Assembly (NCBI RefSeq): GCF_002298975.1
Contig: NZ_DBMV01000037.1
Location: 167,618-231,617, forward strand
Direction: 5' to 3'
DNA: 64,000 nt
Source: Ralstonia sp. UBA689
GTDB lineage: Bacteria > Pseudomonadota > Gammaproteobacteria > Burkholderiales > Burkholderiaceae
Under the pieces are notes generated by a model. The model did no database searches. It was given only the letters and a program-made list of their open reading frames with translations, and had not been told where the DNA came from. Position 1 is the first letter of the stretch; each line of letters starts with the position of its first letter. Shown piece after piece: positions 37,388 to 46,528 of this stretch. Both the position numbers and the translations under genes were made by a program.

Positions 37388-38827
37388 TTAGTGCTTCTGT
37401 TGCGTGGTGGAACCGGCCGGGGTTTCCGCTGCCGGGTCTTTCAAGACCAGCGCTTCGACAATGCGTTCCATCCGCATGAAGCGCGAGCCCTTCACCAATA
37501 CCGTCGCGCCCGGCGCAATCGCCGGCACGCCTTGTTCAATCAAGTCTTCTGCGGACGCAAAATGGCGCGCCGCCGCGCCGAAGGCGTCCACGGTGTGACG
37601 TGCCAGTTCGCCCGTCGCCAGCACCGCGTCGATGCCGCGCTCGCGCGCGTACGCGCCGATCTCTGCATGGAATGCCGGCCCCTGCGAGCCGACCTCGCCC
37701 ATGTCGCCGAGCACCAGCCAGCGCGGCGCTGGCAGCGTCACGAGCGCGTCGATGGCCGCGCGCATGGAATCCGGATTGGCGTTGTATGTGTCGTCGATGA
37801 CAAGACCGCCGTGCGCACCCGGCTTGCGCTGCAGCCGGCCCTTGACCGGTGCGAAGTTGCCCAGCGCCTGCGCGATCACCTCCGGCGTCACGCCGGCAGC
37901 CAGCGCACACGCGGTGGCCGCCAACGCATTGCGCGCGTTGTGCACGCCCAGCAGCGGCAGCGTGAAAGCGAAGCGCTGGCCCGGCGTTTGCACGTCGATG
38001 TGCTGGCCGTCTGCGGTCTCCGTCACCGTACCGGTCACGGCACCGGCTTCGGTACCAAAATCGAGCACGCGCCGCGAACCTGCCGCTGCACGCCACAGCG
38101 GCGCGTATTCACCGCCGTTGGCCGCATCGCGCGGGAATACCGCCACGCCGTCTGCCGGCAGCGCGGCCAGCACGGCGGCGTGCTCTTCAGCCACGGCTTG
38201 CACGCTAACCATGAATTCCTGGTGCTCGCGCTGCGCGTTGTTGATCATCGCCACAGTCGGCTGCGCGATGGCGGCCAGCACCTCGGTCTCGCCTGGGTGG
38301 TTCATGCCGAGTTCGAGCACCGCCAGCTTGTGCTGCGCGTTCAGGCGGAACAGCGTAAGCGGCAGGCCGATGTCGTTGTTCAGGTTGCCGGCGGTCGCCA
38401 AGCGGGCATCCTCGCCCACGGCTTGCGCGAAGATCGCGGAGATCATCTCCTTGACCGTCGTCTTACCGTTGCTGCCCGTGACGGCCACCACCGGAATCGG
38501 GAACTGGCGCCGCCAGCCGGCGGCGAGTTGGCCGAGGGCGATGCGCGTATCCGCCACCGTCAGCACGGCCACGCCAGGCATGTCCAGCGAAGCGGCCGGT
38601 GCGCGCGATACCAGCACGGCGGCGGCACCACGCGTGATCACATCGGGCAGGAAGTCGTGCGCATCGAAGCGCTCGCCGATCAGCGCGACAAACAGGTCGC
38701 CGGGCTGCACGGTGAGGCTGTCGGTCGTGACGCGACAGATGGCAGCGTCCGGGCCGACAAGGTGCGCGCCGGCCATCCAGGCGGCGGCGTCAGTGGCGTG
38801 CATCATCACGGTCTGGGCGGCGCTCAT
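37388..38827 (-). CDS. murF: UDP-N-acetylmuramoyl-tripeptide--D-alanyl-D-alanine ligase MurF
   Basis: MurF adds D-Ala-D-Ala, made by Ddl, to complete the pentapeptide precursor. The 479-residue protein has the N-terminal substrate domain with DSLTVQPGDLFVAL, the P-loop GSNGKTTVKEMI near residue 118, LELGMNHPGE, NDDY-like DDTYNANPDSMRAAID, and LGDMGEVG in the C-terminal domain. It overlaps the murE stop by four bases. Confidence 0.98.
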   Translation of the reverse strand: MSAAQTVMMHATDAAAWMAGAHLVGPDAAICRVTTDSLTVQPGDLFVALIGERFDAHDFLPDVITRGAAAVLVSRAPAASLDMPGVAVLTVADTRIALGQLAAGWRRQFPIPVVAVTGSNGKTTVKEMISAIFAQAVGEDARLATAGNLNNDIGLPLTLFRLNAQHKLAVLELGMNHPGETEVLAAIAQPTVAMINNAQREHQEFMVSVQAVAEEHAAVLAALPADGVAVFPRDAANGGEYAPLWRAAAGSRRVLDFGTEAGAVTGTVTETADGQHIDVQTPGQRFAFTLPLLGVHNARNALAATACALAAGVTPEVIAQALGNFAPVKGRLQRKPGAHGGLVIDDTYNANPDSMRAAIDALVTLPAPRWLVLGDMGEVGSQGPAFHAEIGAYARERGIDAVLATGELARHTVDAFGAAARHFASAEDLIEQGVPAIAPGATVLVKGSRFMRMERIVEALVLKDPAAETPAGSTTQQKH

Positions 38828-40377
38828 GCGTTCACCCCCCGGGCGGCCAGTGCCAGGCGCACGTGCTCCTGGTCGGAGAACGGCCGCTTGCGACCGGCGA
38901 TCTCCTGCGTCGATTCGTGCCCCTTGCCGGCCACGACGATCACGTCGTGCGCATCGGCATGCCGCACGGCATGCAGGATGGCGGCGGCGCGGTCTTCGAT
39001 CTGCGCGGCGGCGCTCGGGTTGTCCATGCCGTCGGCGATCATGTCGAGAATCAGTTGCGGGTCTTCGCTGCGCGGGTTGTCCGAGGTCAGCACCACGTGC
39101 TGCGCCAGCCGCTCGGCGATGGCGCCCATCTGCGGGCGTTTGCCCGGGTCACGGTCGCCGCCGCAGCCGAACACGGCCCACAGCTTGCCCCCGCGCGCCT
39201 CGGTAATCGGCGCAAGTGCGCGCAGCGTCTGCTCCAGCGCATCAGGCGTGTGGGCATAGTCGACCACCACCAGCGGGCCGTCCTCGCCGCCGAAGCGCTC
39301 CATGCGGCCACTGACCGGCTGCAGCTTTTCCAGGCGGGCGATGGCGTCCTGCCACGGCACGCCGGCCGCCAGCAGCGCGCCGAGCACGGCCAGCAGGTTC
39401 GATACGTTGAACAAGCCCACCGTCGGTGCATGCACGGTAGCGCGGCCAAAGCTGCCGTCCACGTCGAACGTCGTGCCGGTGCGGTGCGCGCGCACGTTGG
39501 TGGCGCGCAGCCATTGCTTGGCGCCGTGCTGCGCGGCAGCCTCGCCGTCGATGCCGTATTCGATGGTCTCGACAGCGGCGCGGGCATTCTGCAACAGCCG
39601 CACGCCGGCCGCATCGTCGCGGTTGACGACGGCAACACGCAGGCCCGGCCAGCCGAACAGACGCGCCTTGGCGAGCTCGTACTCGGCCATCGTGCCGTGG
39701 TAGTCGAGGTGATCCTGCGTCAGGTTCGTGAACACCGCGATGTCGAAACGCGTGCCGTCCACGCGGCCCTGTTCCAGACCGTGCGACGAAACTTCCATGG
39801 CGATGGCGCGGGCGCCGGCACGGTGCAGATCTGCGAGGCTGTGCTGGAGCTGGATGGCATCCGGCGTGGTAAAGCCGGTGACCGCCAGCGCATCGACAAA
39901 CCCGGTGCCGAGCGTACCCACCACTGCGCAGCGCTCGCCCTGTTTGGTCAGCGCCTGCGCGATCCACTGCGAGCACGAAGTCTTGCCGTTGGTGCCTGTC
40001 ACGCCAATCACGCGGAGCCCACCCGGTTCCGGTACGTGGTACCACTGCGCGGCCAGCGGGCCGGCCAGTTCGGCCAGGCCGTCCACCGGCAGGATGCGCA
40101 CCGGTGCGTCGGCGGGCACCACGTAGCCGTGCGCTTCAGCGAGCACGGCGGAGGCACCGGCTTCGATGGCCTGCGGAATGTGCGGGCGGCCGTCACCGCG
40201 CTGGCGCACGTTGCCGAGCACATAGGCGACGAACACATCGCCGGTCTTGAGCTTGCGCGTATCACCTGTGAGGTCGGCGCTGGCCGGTACCTGGGCACGC
40301 AGCCAGTCCAGCACGGGCGCGAGGCGCGCGGCGATGGACGGGCGATCGGAGGTCACGATCGTGGATCGGGCGGTCAT
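38824..40377 (-). CDS. murE: UDP-MurNAc-L-alanyl-D-glutamate--2,6-diaminopimelate ligase MurE
   Basis: MurE adds the third stem-peptide residue. The 517-residue protein has DTRKLKTGDVFVAY, the P-loop GTNGKTSCSQW near residue 120, MEVSSHGLEQGRVDG, NLTQDHLDYHGTM, and the specificity motif DNPRSEDP. That DNPR motif marks meso-diaminopimelate users, as expected for a Gram-negative wall. Four-base overlaps join it to ftsI upstream and murF downstream. Confidence 0.98.
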   Translation of the reverse strand: MTARSTIVTSDRPSIAARLAPVLDWLRAQVPASADLTGDTRKLKTGDVFVAYVLGNVRQRGDGRPHIPQAIEAGASAVLAEAHGYVVPADAPVRILPVDGLAELAGPLAAQWYHVPEPGGLRVIGVTGTNGKTSCSQWIAQALTKQGERCAVVGTLGTGFVDALAVTGFTTPDAIQLQHSLADLHRAGARAIAMEVSSHGLEQGRVDGTRFDIAVFTNLTQDHLDYHGTMAEYELAKARLFGWPGLRVAVVNRDDAAGVRLLQNARAAVETIEYGIDGEAAAQHGAKQWLRATNVRAHRTGTTFDVDGSFGRATVHAPTVGLFNVSNLLAVLGALLAAGVPWQDAIARLEKLQPVSGRMERFGGEDGPLVVVDYAHTPDALEQTLRALAPITEARGGKLWAVFGCGGDRDPGKRPQMGAIAERLAQHVVLTSDNPRSEDPQLILDMIADGMDNPSAAAQIEDRAAAILHAVRHADAHDVIVVAGKGHESTQEIAGRKRPFSDQEHVRLALAARGVNA

Positions 40378-42161
40378 TGCAGCGCCCCCACGGGTTCTTC
40401 GGGCACGTCCTCGGTCATCACGAGCTGGCGCACGGGCGAATCCGGCGGCACGTTCAACGCGCGCAGGCTACCGCCCACGATCTGCGAGAACACCGGCCCA
40501 GCCGCCCCGCCGCCATAGCGGTTGCCCACCGTGGGCTCGTCCACGCTCACCGCCACGATAATGCGCGGATTCGACATCGGCGCCAGGCCAATAAACGAGG
40601 CGCGATACTTGGAGCGGTCATAGCCACGCCCGGTGTGCTTCCAGGCCGTACCGGTTTTGCCGCCCACACGGTAGCCCATCACCTGGGCCTGGGGCGCGGT
40701 GCCGCCGGGCGCTGTCACCGTCTCCAGCATCTGACGAATCTGCCGCGCCACCTCCGGCGAAATCACGCGCTCGCCCTGCGGCGGCTGGCCATTGGTGCGG
40801 TACATCGTGATCGGGATCAGCTCGCCATCGTGCGCGAAGATGGTGTAAGCATGTGCAATCTGGAACAGTGACACCGACAAGCCGTAGCCGTAAGACATGG
40901 TCGCCTGCTCGATGCGGCGCCACTTGTTTGCCGGTCGCAGCCGCCCCGCCACCGCGCCCGGAAAGCCGATCTTGGGCGCCTGCCCCAAGCCAACGCTGGT
41001 GAACATGTCCCACATTTCCTGTGGCTTGAGCGTCATCGCAATCTTGGTCGTGCCGATGTTGCTGGAGTGCTGGATGACCTGCGCGACCGTCAGCGTGCCG
41101 TAGTTACTGGTATCGGAAATGGTCGCGCCTTCAAAGCTGTATTTGCCGTTAGTCTGCACCAGCGTGGTGGGCGTCACGCGCTTGAGCTGCAGTGCCAGGC
41201 TGATGGTGATCGGCTTCATCATTGAGCCGGGCTCGAAGGTGTCGGTCAGCACGCGGTTGCGCAGTTGCTCGCCCGACAGGCGGCTGCGATCGTTCGGGTT
41301 GTAGGTCGGGTAGTTGGCCAGGGCCAGCACCTCGCCAGTCTGGGCATCCAGCACAATGGCGCTGGCCGCCTTGGCGCGGGTGCGCTCGATGGCGGCTTTG
41401 AGTTCGTTGAAGGTCAGATACTGGATCTTGGCATCGATGGACAGCGTCTGGTCACGGCCGTCGCGCGGCGCCTTGAGCACGCCCACGTCTTCCACCACGC
41501 GGCCCAGGCGGTCCTTGATCACCTGGCGCTGGCCGGCCGCACCAGCGAGGTCTGCCTCGCGCGCCAGTTCCATGCCTTCCTGGCCCTTGTCCTCGACATT
41601 GGTAAAGCCGACGATGTGCGCCATCGCCTCCCCTTCCGGGTAGAAGCGCTTGTATTCCCGCGTCTGGTAGATGCCGTCGATCTTCAGGGCGGCGATCTGG
41701 TCGGCCACGTCGGGCAGCACTTGGCGCTTCAGATACACGAAGCCCTTGTCCTCGCCGAGCTTGGTGGCGAGTTCCCTGTTGTTCATGCCGAGCAACTTGG
41801 CGAGCTTCTGCATGTCCTCGCTGGGCACATTGTTGGGCACGTCTTCCGGCACGGCCCAAATGGCCTTGACGGGCAGGCTGGTCGCCAGCACCAGACCGTT
41901 GCGATCGAGAATCTTGCCGCGCGTGGCCGGCAGCTCCAGCGTGCGCTGGAAGCGCTTCTTGCCCTCGGCCTCGTAGAAACGGTTGCCCGGGCCCTGAATC
42001 CACAGCGCACGACCGATCAACGCCACGAAAGCCGCGAACATCAGAAAGACAACCAGCTTCGAGCGCCACATCGGCAAGCGCAAGCCCAGCACCGGGCTGG
42101 CGGAGAACTGCCCCGGGCGAGCGCGCGCCGCAGTGCCGTTGAATTTGCGTGCGCCGCTCAT
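40374..42161 (-). CDS. ftsI: Septal peptidoglycan transpeptidase FtsI (PBP3)
   Basis: FtsI is the class B penicillin-binding protein that cross-links septal peptidoglycan with FtsW. The 595-residue protein has one membrane anchor (about 34-52), a pedestal domain (about 75-230) and the transpeptidase domain. Active-site motifs are Ser313-Met-Met-Lys316 (SxxK), Ser366-Ser-Asn368 (SxN) and Lys501-Thr-Gly503 (KTG). All are intact. It overlaps ftsL and murE by four bases each. Confidence 0.98.
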   Translation of the reverse strand: MSGARKFNGTAARARPGQFSASPVLGLRLPMWRSKLVVFLMFAAFVALIGRALWIQGPGNRFYEAEGKKRFQRTLELPATRGKILDRNGLVLATSLPVKAIWAVPEDVPNNVPSEDMQKLAKLLGMNNRELATKLGEDKGFVYLKRQVLPDVADQIAALKIDGIYQTREYKRFYPEGEAMAHIVGFTNVEDKGQEGMELAREADLAGAAGQRQVIKDRLGRVVEDVGVLKAPRDGRDQTLSIDAKIQYLTFNELKAAIERTRAKAASAIVLDAQTGEVLALANYPTYNPNDRSRLSGEQLRNRVLTDTFEPGSMMKPITISLALQLKRVTPTTLVQTNGKYSFEGATISDTSNYGTLTVAQVIQHSSNIGTTKIAMTLKPQEMWDMFTSVGLGQAPKIGFPGAVAGRLRPANKWRRIEQATMSYGYGLSVSLFQIAHAYTIFAHDGELIPITMYRTNGQPPQGERVISPEVARQIRQMLETVTAPGGTAPQAQVMGYRVGGKTGTAWKHTGRGYDRSKYRASFIGLAPMSNPRIIVAVSVDEPTVGNRYGGGAAGPVFSQIVGGSLRALNVPPDSPVRQLVMTEDVPEEPVGALQ

Positions 42162-42493
42162 GGCTGAACTCCCGAAGCCGTGGGCGCGCTGGCCGTGGCG
42201 GAGGAAGCCCCAGCAGCCACCGGCGCGTCGACAAACCCCTGCAGATACTGTGTACGGCCCGCCTGCGCGGGCGCCATCTTCAATTGCTTGCCCGCAATAT
42301 CGGCGATGCGAGCACTCTTGCCGAACGCGCTCTGCTCATATTGCAGGCGCGACCAGTCGATATTCAGTTGCTTCTCCTCCGCCTGCGCACGATCCAGCGC
42401 AACGAACAATTGCCGCGCCTGGTGCTGCGCGTTGACCAGCGACAGCGCACAGAGCACCAGCGCAGTCAGCAGGAACGTGTTCAGGCGGTTCAT
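42158..42493 (-). CDS. ftsL: Cell division protein FtsL
   Basis: FtsL is a small bitopic protein that with FtsB activates FtsWI. The start at 42491-42493 (MNRLNTFLLTALVLCALSLV) gives 111 residues, with one membrane helix (about 5-22) followed by a coiled-coil-like segment (about 28-75: RQLFVALDRAQAEEKQLNIDW). The Ala/Pro/Ser-rich tail after about 90 is variable. An in-frame extension upstream overlaps rsmH and is rejected. Placement between rsmH and ftsI confirms identity despite low sequence conservation. Confidence 0.93.
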   Translation of the reverse strand: MNRLNTFLLTALVLCALSLVNAQHQARQLFVALDRAQAEEKQLNIDWSRLQYEQSAFGKSARIADIAGKQLKMAPAQAGRTQYLQGFVDAPVAAGASSATASAPTASGVQP

Positions 42494-42509
42494 GGGGCGG
42501 CCTCGTCGG

Positions 42510-43469
42510 TCAGCAGCGTTCGGCCACGCGCATGATGGCCGAGCGCGCACGCGGGTTGGCCGACACCTCGGCCTCCGACGGCTTCACGCGGCCAAGCAGG
42601 CGCAACTGCGGCGCCGGCAGCTCATGCGCACGCAGCGGCGCCCGACGCAGTTCCGGCGCGGCGGATTGCTCCGGGCGCGCCAGGGCCTGCATGAAGCGCT
42701 TGACGAAGCGGTCTTCCAGCGAATGGAAGCTGATCACGACGAGACGTCCCCCCTGCTCCAGGCGTTCAAAGGCGGCCTTCAGACCGGTTTCGAGGTCCGC
42801 AAGCTCTTGATTGACGTGAATCCGTAAAGCTTGAAAGGTGCGGGTCGCAGGGTCTTGGCCCTTCTCGCGTGTTTTGACGGCTTGCGCCACGAGCGCGGCA
42901 AGCTCGGATGTGCGATCGAGAGGACCTCGATCCCCGGATTGGCCCCGGCGAGCAACAATCGCCTTTGCAATCTGTACAGCAAACCGTTCTTCCCCATAGT
43001 CCCGTATCACCCTCGCAATGTCGCGCTCATCAGCCTCGGCCAGCCATTGGGCTGCGGTGATGCCGCGCGTGGTGTCCATCCGCATGTCGAGCGGGCCATC
43101 CATCCGGAACGAGAAGCCGCGTGCGCCTTCGTCGATCTGCGGCGAGCTGATGCCCAGATCGAGCAGCACGCCGGCCACCCGTTCAATGCCGCGCGCATCC
43201 AACGCTGCGTCCAGATGCGCGAAGCTGTCATGCTCAATAGCGAAGCGGGCATCCTTGATGGTGCCCGCTTCGGTGATTGCTGCCGGGTCCTTGTCGAAGG
43301 CGACGAGTCTGCCGCCGGACCCCAGCCGCTCCAGAATGAGCCGGCTGTGCCCGCCTCTTCCGAAGGTTCCATCGATATAGATGCCGTCGTCGCGCCAGAT
43401 GAGCGCCTCGACCGCTTCGTCCCTGAGCACCGTTTGATGGCGCAGTCCCGTACTGGCTTGGGTAATCAT
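42510..43469 (-). CDS. rsmH: 16S rRNA (cytosine-1402 N4)-methyltransferase RsmH (MraW)
   Basis: RsmH methylates C1402 in the ribosomal P site using S-adenosylmethionine. The 319-residue protein has HQTVLRDEAVEAL, the SAM-binding DGTFGRGGHSRLIL (about 34-47), LLDLGISSPQIDEGARGFSF, and VISFHSLEDRFVKRFM near residue 240. The second gene of the mra operon by position, it lies 9 bp after mraZ. Confidence 0.98.
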   Translation of the reverse strand: MITQASTGLRHQTVLRDEAVEALIWRDDGIYIDGTFGRGGHSRLILERLGSGGRLVAFDKDPAAITEAGTIKDARFAIEHDSFAHLDAALDARGIERVAGVLLDLGISSPQIDEGARGFSFRMDGPLDMRMDTTRGITAAQWLAEADERDIARVIRDYGEERFAVQIAKAIVARRGQSGDRGPLDRTSELAALVAQAVKTREKGQDPATRTFQALRIHVNQELADLETGLKAAFERLEQGGRLVVISFHSLEDRFVKRFMQALARPEQSAAPELRRAPLRAHELPAPQLRLLGRVKPSEAEVSANPRARSAIMRVAERC

Positions 43470-43478
43470 CGTGCGTCA

Positions 43479-43907
43479 TCAAAAGGAGAAATTCTTGAGG
43501 GCGTCGGGCATGCCTTGCGCCATGGCGGCTTGCTCCTTCGCGGTATATGTGGCTGCGTCCCAGACTTCGAAGTGGCTGCCCATGCCGAGCAGCATCACGT
43601 CGCGTTCCAGGCCGGCGGCCGTGCGCAGCTCAGGGGTGATGAGGACGCGGCCGGCGGTATCGAGCTCCACATCGGCGGCGCTGCCCAGGAAGATCCGCTT
43701 CCACCAGTGGGCTTCCATCGGCAGCGCGGCGATGCGCTCGCGAAAGAGCTCCCACTCCGGGCGCGGAAACAGCATGAGGCAGCCGTCCGGGTGCTTGGTC
43801 ACAGTCACCCGGCCCTCGGCCTGCAGCTGAAGCGCTTCGCGGTGCCGGGACGGAATGGACATCCGCCCTTTGGCATCCAGCGTCAGCGCCGACGCACCCT
43901 GGAACAC
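43479..43907 (-). CDS. mraZ: Transcriptional regulator MraZ
   Basis: MraZ is a ring-forming AbrB-fold DNA-binding protein that represses its own mra/dcw promoter. The 142-residue protein uses a GTG start (43905-43907) preceded by AGGAGAG. It has two swapped-hairpin domains, each with the DxxGR motif: LDAKGRMSIPSRHREAL (about 10-26) and LDTAGRVLITPELR (about 87-100). It is first in the division cluster, and its probable operator lies 70-100 bp upstream. Confidence 0.97.
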   Translation of the reverse strand: MFQGASALTLDAKGRMSIPSRHREALQLQAEGRVTVTKHPDGCLMLFPRPEWELFRERIAALPMEAHWWKRIFLGSAADVELDTAGRVLITPELRTAAGLERDVMLLGMGSHFEVWDAATYTAKEQAAMAQGMPDALKNFSF

Positions 43908-43967
43908 GTTGGATTCTCTCTCCTGGTCGTGACGATGCGGTCGTTAAACGCCCTGCAAAATCACTCA

Positions 43968-44007
43968 TTCAAACCACAAAACTACACTTTCTGACACTGT
44001 TTCCCAC
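43968..44007 (-). promoter_or_regulatory. MraZ operator: four GTG-type boxes at 10-bp spacing
   Basis: Reading the minus strand, GTG triplets begin at 44007, 43997, 43987 and 43977, each exactly 10 bases apart (GTGGG, GTGTC, GTGTA, GTGGT as box starts). Known MraZ operators are TGGGN direct repeats with 5-base spacers, also a 10-bp period. The first box overlaps the -10 element and the others cover the start region, so bound MraZ would block transcription. Confidence 0.7.
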
Positions 44008-44034
44008 TTTAGAGGAACCATTTTAGACGGTCAA
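44006..44034 (-). promoter_or_regulatory. mra/dcw operon promoter
   Basis: On the minus strand TTGACC (44034-44029) and TAAAGT (44011-44006) are separated by 17 bp, with a start expected near 43999. That gives a leader of about 90 nt to mraZ. The -35 matches consensus at 5 of 6 positions. Confidence 0.7.
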
Positions 44035-44267
44035 GGCTTGCAGCGGGCTGGGAGAGGGAAAATTTGCAATCAGAACAATGACTTAGCGAGCCTCGATCAA
44101 AGGCTCATAGCACTTTTCTCAATCAAATGAAGGAGATAGCGTGGTTTATGGAGAAACCACGTGAGAGAAAAGCGTGCGCCGGCGCCCGCAGCGGCGGGTG
44201 CGGACCGCAACAGCGCAAGTCGGACGAACGGCTGAGAGAGGTCTGCCGCCAAACGACGGCGGCCGTT
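44035..44267. other. Remainder of the mraZ-coq7 intergenic region
   Basis: No gene is seen. A perfect 8-bp stem (CGTGGTTT at 44140-44147, AAACCACG at 44154-44161, 6-base loop) lies 100 bp downstream of coq7. A GCCGCC/GGCGGC stem sits just after the coq7 stop, at about 44249-44267 on the plus strand. Neither has a U-run, so termination of coq7 here is uncertain. Confidence 0.45.
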
Positions 44268-44909
44268 TCAGATGCGGTAGGCGGCGGCCGTCATCACGCG
44301 CGAAGCCGCGCGCATGGCTTGGCGGATAGGTTCGGGCAGATCGATACCCCCGGCCTGCCGGGCGTTGTCGCCGTGGCGGATCTCGTCATCCCGCATCTGG
44401 GCGACGATGGCACGAGAGCGGGTGTCCTGTTCGGGCAGTTTGTCGAGATGTCCGTCGAGGTGGTGCTCGACCTGGCGTTCGGTCTCGGCGACGAAGCCGA
44501 GGCTGATCTTGTCGCCCAGGCGGCCAGCCAGCGCGCCGATGGCGAAGGCTCCGGCGTACCACAGCGGGTTGAGCAGGCTCGGGCGGTCGTTCAGTTCCTG
44601 CAAACGTTGAGCGCACCAGGCGAGGTGGTCTTCCTCTTCGCGCGCGGCCTCGTCGAGTTGCGCCCGGATAGCCGGGTCCCGCGCGAACAACGCCTGGCCC
44701 TGATATAGCGCCTGGGCACACACCTCCCCCACGTGGTTCACGCGCATCAGGCCGGCGGCGTGACGGCGCTCTGCTTCGGAAAGCCTGGCCGCCTCGTCGG
44801 CAGGCGCAGATGCGATGACGGCATCTGCGGGGTTCGGTCGGCTGGCGCGGGTGGCGCCGGCCACGGCGCGCAGGGCGCGGTCGAATTCAGGAAGGAAATG
44901 ATCGAACAT
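44268..44909 (-). CDS. coq7: 2-polyprenyl-3-methyl-6-methoxy-1,4-benzoquinone hydroxylase (Coq7)
   Basis: Coq7 performs the last hydroxylation of ubiquinone synthesis. The start at 44907-44909 (MFDHFLPEFDRALRAVAG) gives 213 residues; the longer open frame is not conserved. Di-iron ligands of the ferritin-like fold are seen in MRVNHVGEVCAQALYQGQ, AREEEDHLAW (ExxH), ETERQVEHHL and MRDDEIRHGDNA (ExxH). Many betaproteobacteria use this Coq7 type in place of UbiF. Confidence 0.95.
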   Translation of the reverse strand: MFDHFLPEFDRALRAVAGATRASRPNPADAVIASAPADEAARLSEAERRHAAGLMRVNHVGEVCAQALYQGQALFARDPAIRAQLDEAAREEEDHLAWCAQRLQELNDRPSLLNPLWYAGAFAIGALAGRLGDKISLGFVAETERQVEHHLDGHLDKLPEQDTRSRAIVAQMRDDEIRHGDNARQAGGIDLPEPIRQAMRAASRVMTAAAYRI

Positions 44910-45302
44910 GCGGGTCAAACCTGAGAACGGGCGCCGGCAGTCATGGCGCGCGGCGCAGGTGTCATTGTAAGGCCGCAGCCCGACGCGATCTTGCTTCCGG
45001 TCAGCATCCGGATCACCAGACACAACTGTACGGGATAACCCTGTTCGCACCGGGATCGCATCCAAAATCGCAGGGAATCACGCACCTGCATCACATTTCT
45101 ATTTCCGTTTCAGAAACAGCTTGTTGCCCAGATCAGACAGCAAACACGCGTTTACGAACATTCGTTCGCAAATTTCGACCGAGCCCAATAACGCGTTGCT
45201 ACATTAGTCAGCGACTTCACTTGAAAGTCGTGGGGCAGGAAGACGGGAACGGAGGGTCTGCCTGCCACCAAGTTCAATAAATAAAGATCTGGAGACCGAC
45301 CG
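44910..45302. promoter_or_regulatory. Divergent control region between coq7 and porin gene
   Basis: This 393-bp stretch contains no gene. An inverted repeat, CGAAC (45155-45159) and GTTCG (45164-45168), lies about 135 bp before the porin start. TACATT at about 45201-45206 could be a -10, but its -35 is unclear. The porin ATG is preceded by a GGAG site. Porins are commonly osmolarity-regulated, but no OmpR site could be assigned. Confidence 0.35.
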
Positions 45303-46481
45303 ATGAAGAAATCGCTGCTTGCAATGGCAGTGCTGGGCACGTTTGCGGGTGTTGCGCAGGCTCAGTCGAGTGTGACGCTATATGGCGTGGTCGACGCCAA
45401 CGTTGAATACGTCAACCACGAGCAAACCGTAACGTCGGCAGGGGTTGCCGTTCCGGGCACCAGTGGTTCGCGCCTGGCGATGCAGGCCGGCGGCTTGTCT
45501 TCCAACCGTTGGGGCCTGCGCGGCGTTGAAGACATCGGCGGCGGGCTGAAGGGCCTGTTCGTGCTGGAATCGGGCTTCGGCATGGACACCGGCACGCTGC
45601 AGCAAGGCGGCCGCCTGTTCGGCCGGCAAGCCTTCGTGGGCCTGCAAGGCAACTGGGGCAAGGTCACGCTGGGCCGCCAGTACACCACGATCTTCGACAT
45701 GATGGCGAACTTCTCGCCGAGCGGCTACGCCACGCAGTATGAGCCGGTGGTCGGCCTGCTGGGCCCGAACTTCCGCGAAGACAACATGATCAAGTACGCC
45801 GGCGCCTTCGGTCCGGTGACGGTCGAGGCCCACTGGGCATTCGGTGAGCGCACCGGCAGCACTACCGCCAACTCCGCTTACGGTATCGGCGCAAACTACT
45901 TTGCCGGTCCGTTCGGCATCGGCGTGGCCTATGACGAAGTCAAAGTCTTGACCGCTGCCGAAGCGCTGGGTGGCACGGGCAACGACTATGCGCGCGACAA
46001 GCGCGCCGCCATTGCCGCCAGCTACACGGTCGGCCCGGTCAAGGTGATGGGTGGCTATCGCTACGGCAACACGCAAACGCAGTCGACCGGCGCCGTGTCG
46101 GCCCTGCTGCCGCACCGTGACGACCTGTACTGGATCGGTGCGAACTACCAGGCGACCAGCGCGCTGAGCCTCACGCTCTCGTACTACTACGACAACATCA
46201 AGGAAGCGACCATCGGCACCACCGTGCTCAACCCGCGCAATCCGCAGCAGTGGAACTTCATTGCTGACTACGCTTTGTCCAAGCGCACCGACGTGTACTT
46301 CACGGCAGCTTACGCGCGCAACGCTTCGCTCAACTGGGATTCGATCGGCTACGTGACCAACCCGGCAACGGGCGCACAGACGTCGGTGGGTTACCTGCCG
46401 GCGGCGTCGCAGACGTACTTCATCACGCCGGATGCCAGCAACCAGCTGGGTGCGGCGGTCGGTATCCGCCACAAGTTCTGA
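45303..46481 (+). CDS. Gram-negative porin (OmpC-like, Burkholderia type)
   Basis: This is an outer-membrane trimeric general-diffusion porin, 392 residues before processing. The signal peptide MKKSLLAMAVLGTFAGVAQA is cut before QSSVTLYGVVDANVEY, the family N-terminal strand. Further strands follow the pattern WGLRGVEDIGGGLKGLFVLE and RQAFVGLQGNWGKVTLGRQY, where the porin signature lies, and the protein ends LGAAVGIRHKF with the terminal Phe required for barrel assembly. A strong terminator follows. The gene is monocistronic. Confidence 0.95.
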   Translation: MKKSLLAMAVLGTFAGVAQAQSSVTLYGVVDANVEYVNHEQTVTSAGVAVPGTSGSRLAMQAGGLSSNRWGLRGVEDIGGGLKGLFVLESGFGMDTGTLQQGGRLFGRQAFVGLQGNWGKVTLGRQYTTIFDMMANFSPSGYATQYEPVVGLLGPNFREDNMIKYAGAFGPVTVEAHWAFGERTGSTTANSAYGIGANYFAGPFGIGVAYDEVKVLTAAEALGGTGNDYARDKRAAIAASYTVGPVKVMGGYRYGNTQTQSTGAVSALLPHRDDLYWIGANYQATSALSLTLSYYYDNIKEATIGTTVLNPRNPQQWNFIADYALSKRTDVYFTAAYARNASLNWDSIGYVTNPATGAQTSVGYLPAASQTYFITPDASNQLGAAVGIRHKF

Positions 46482-46528
46482 CGCACCGTTTCACTTTGCC
46501 CGCCGCCCCTCTCCTTGGCGGGCGCAGG

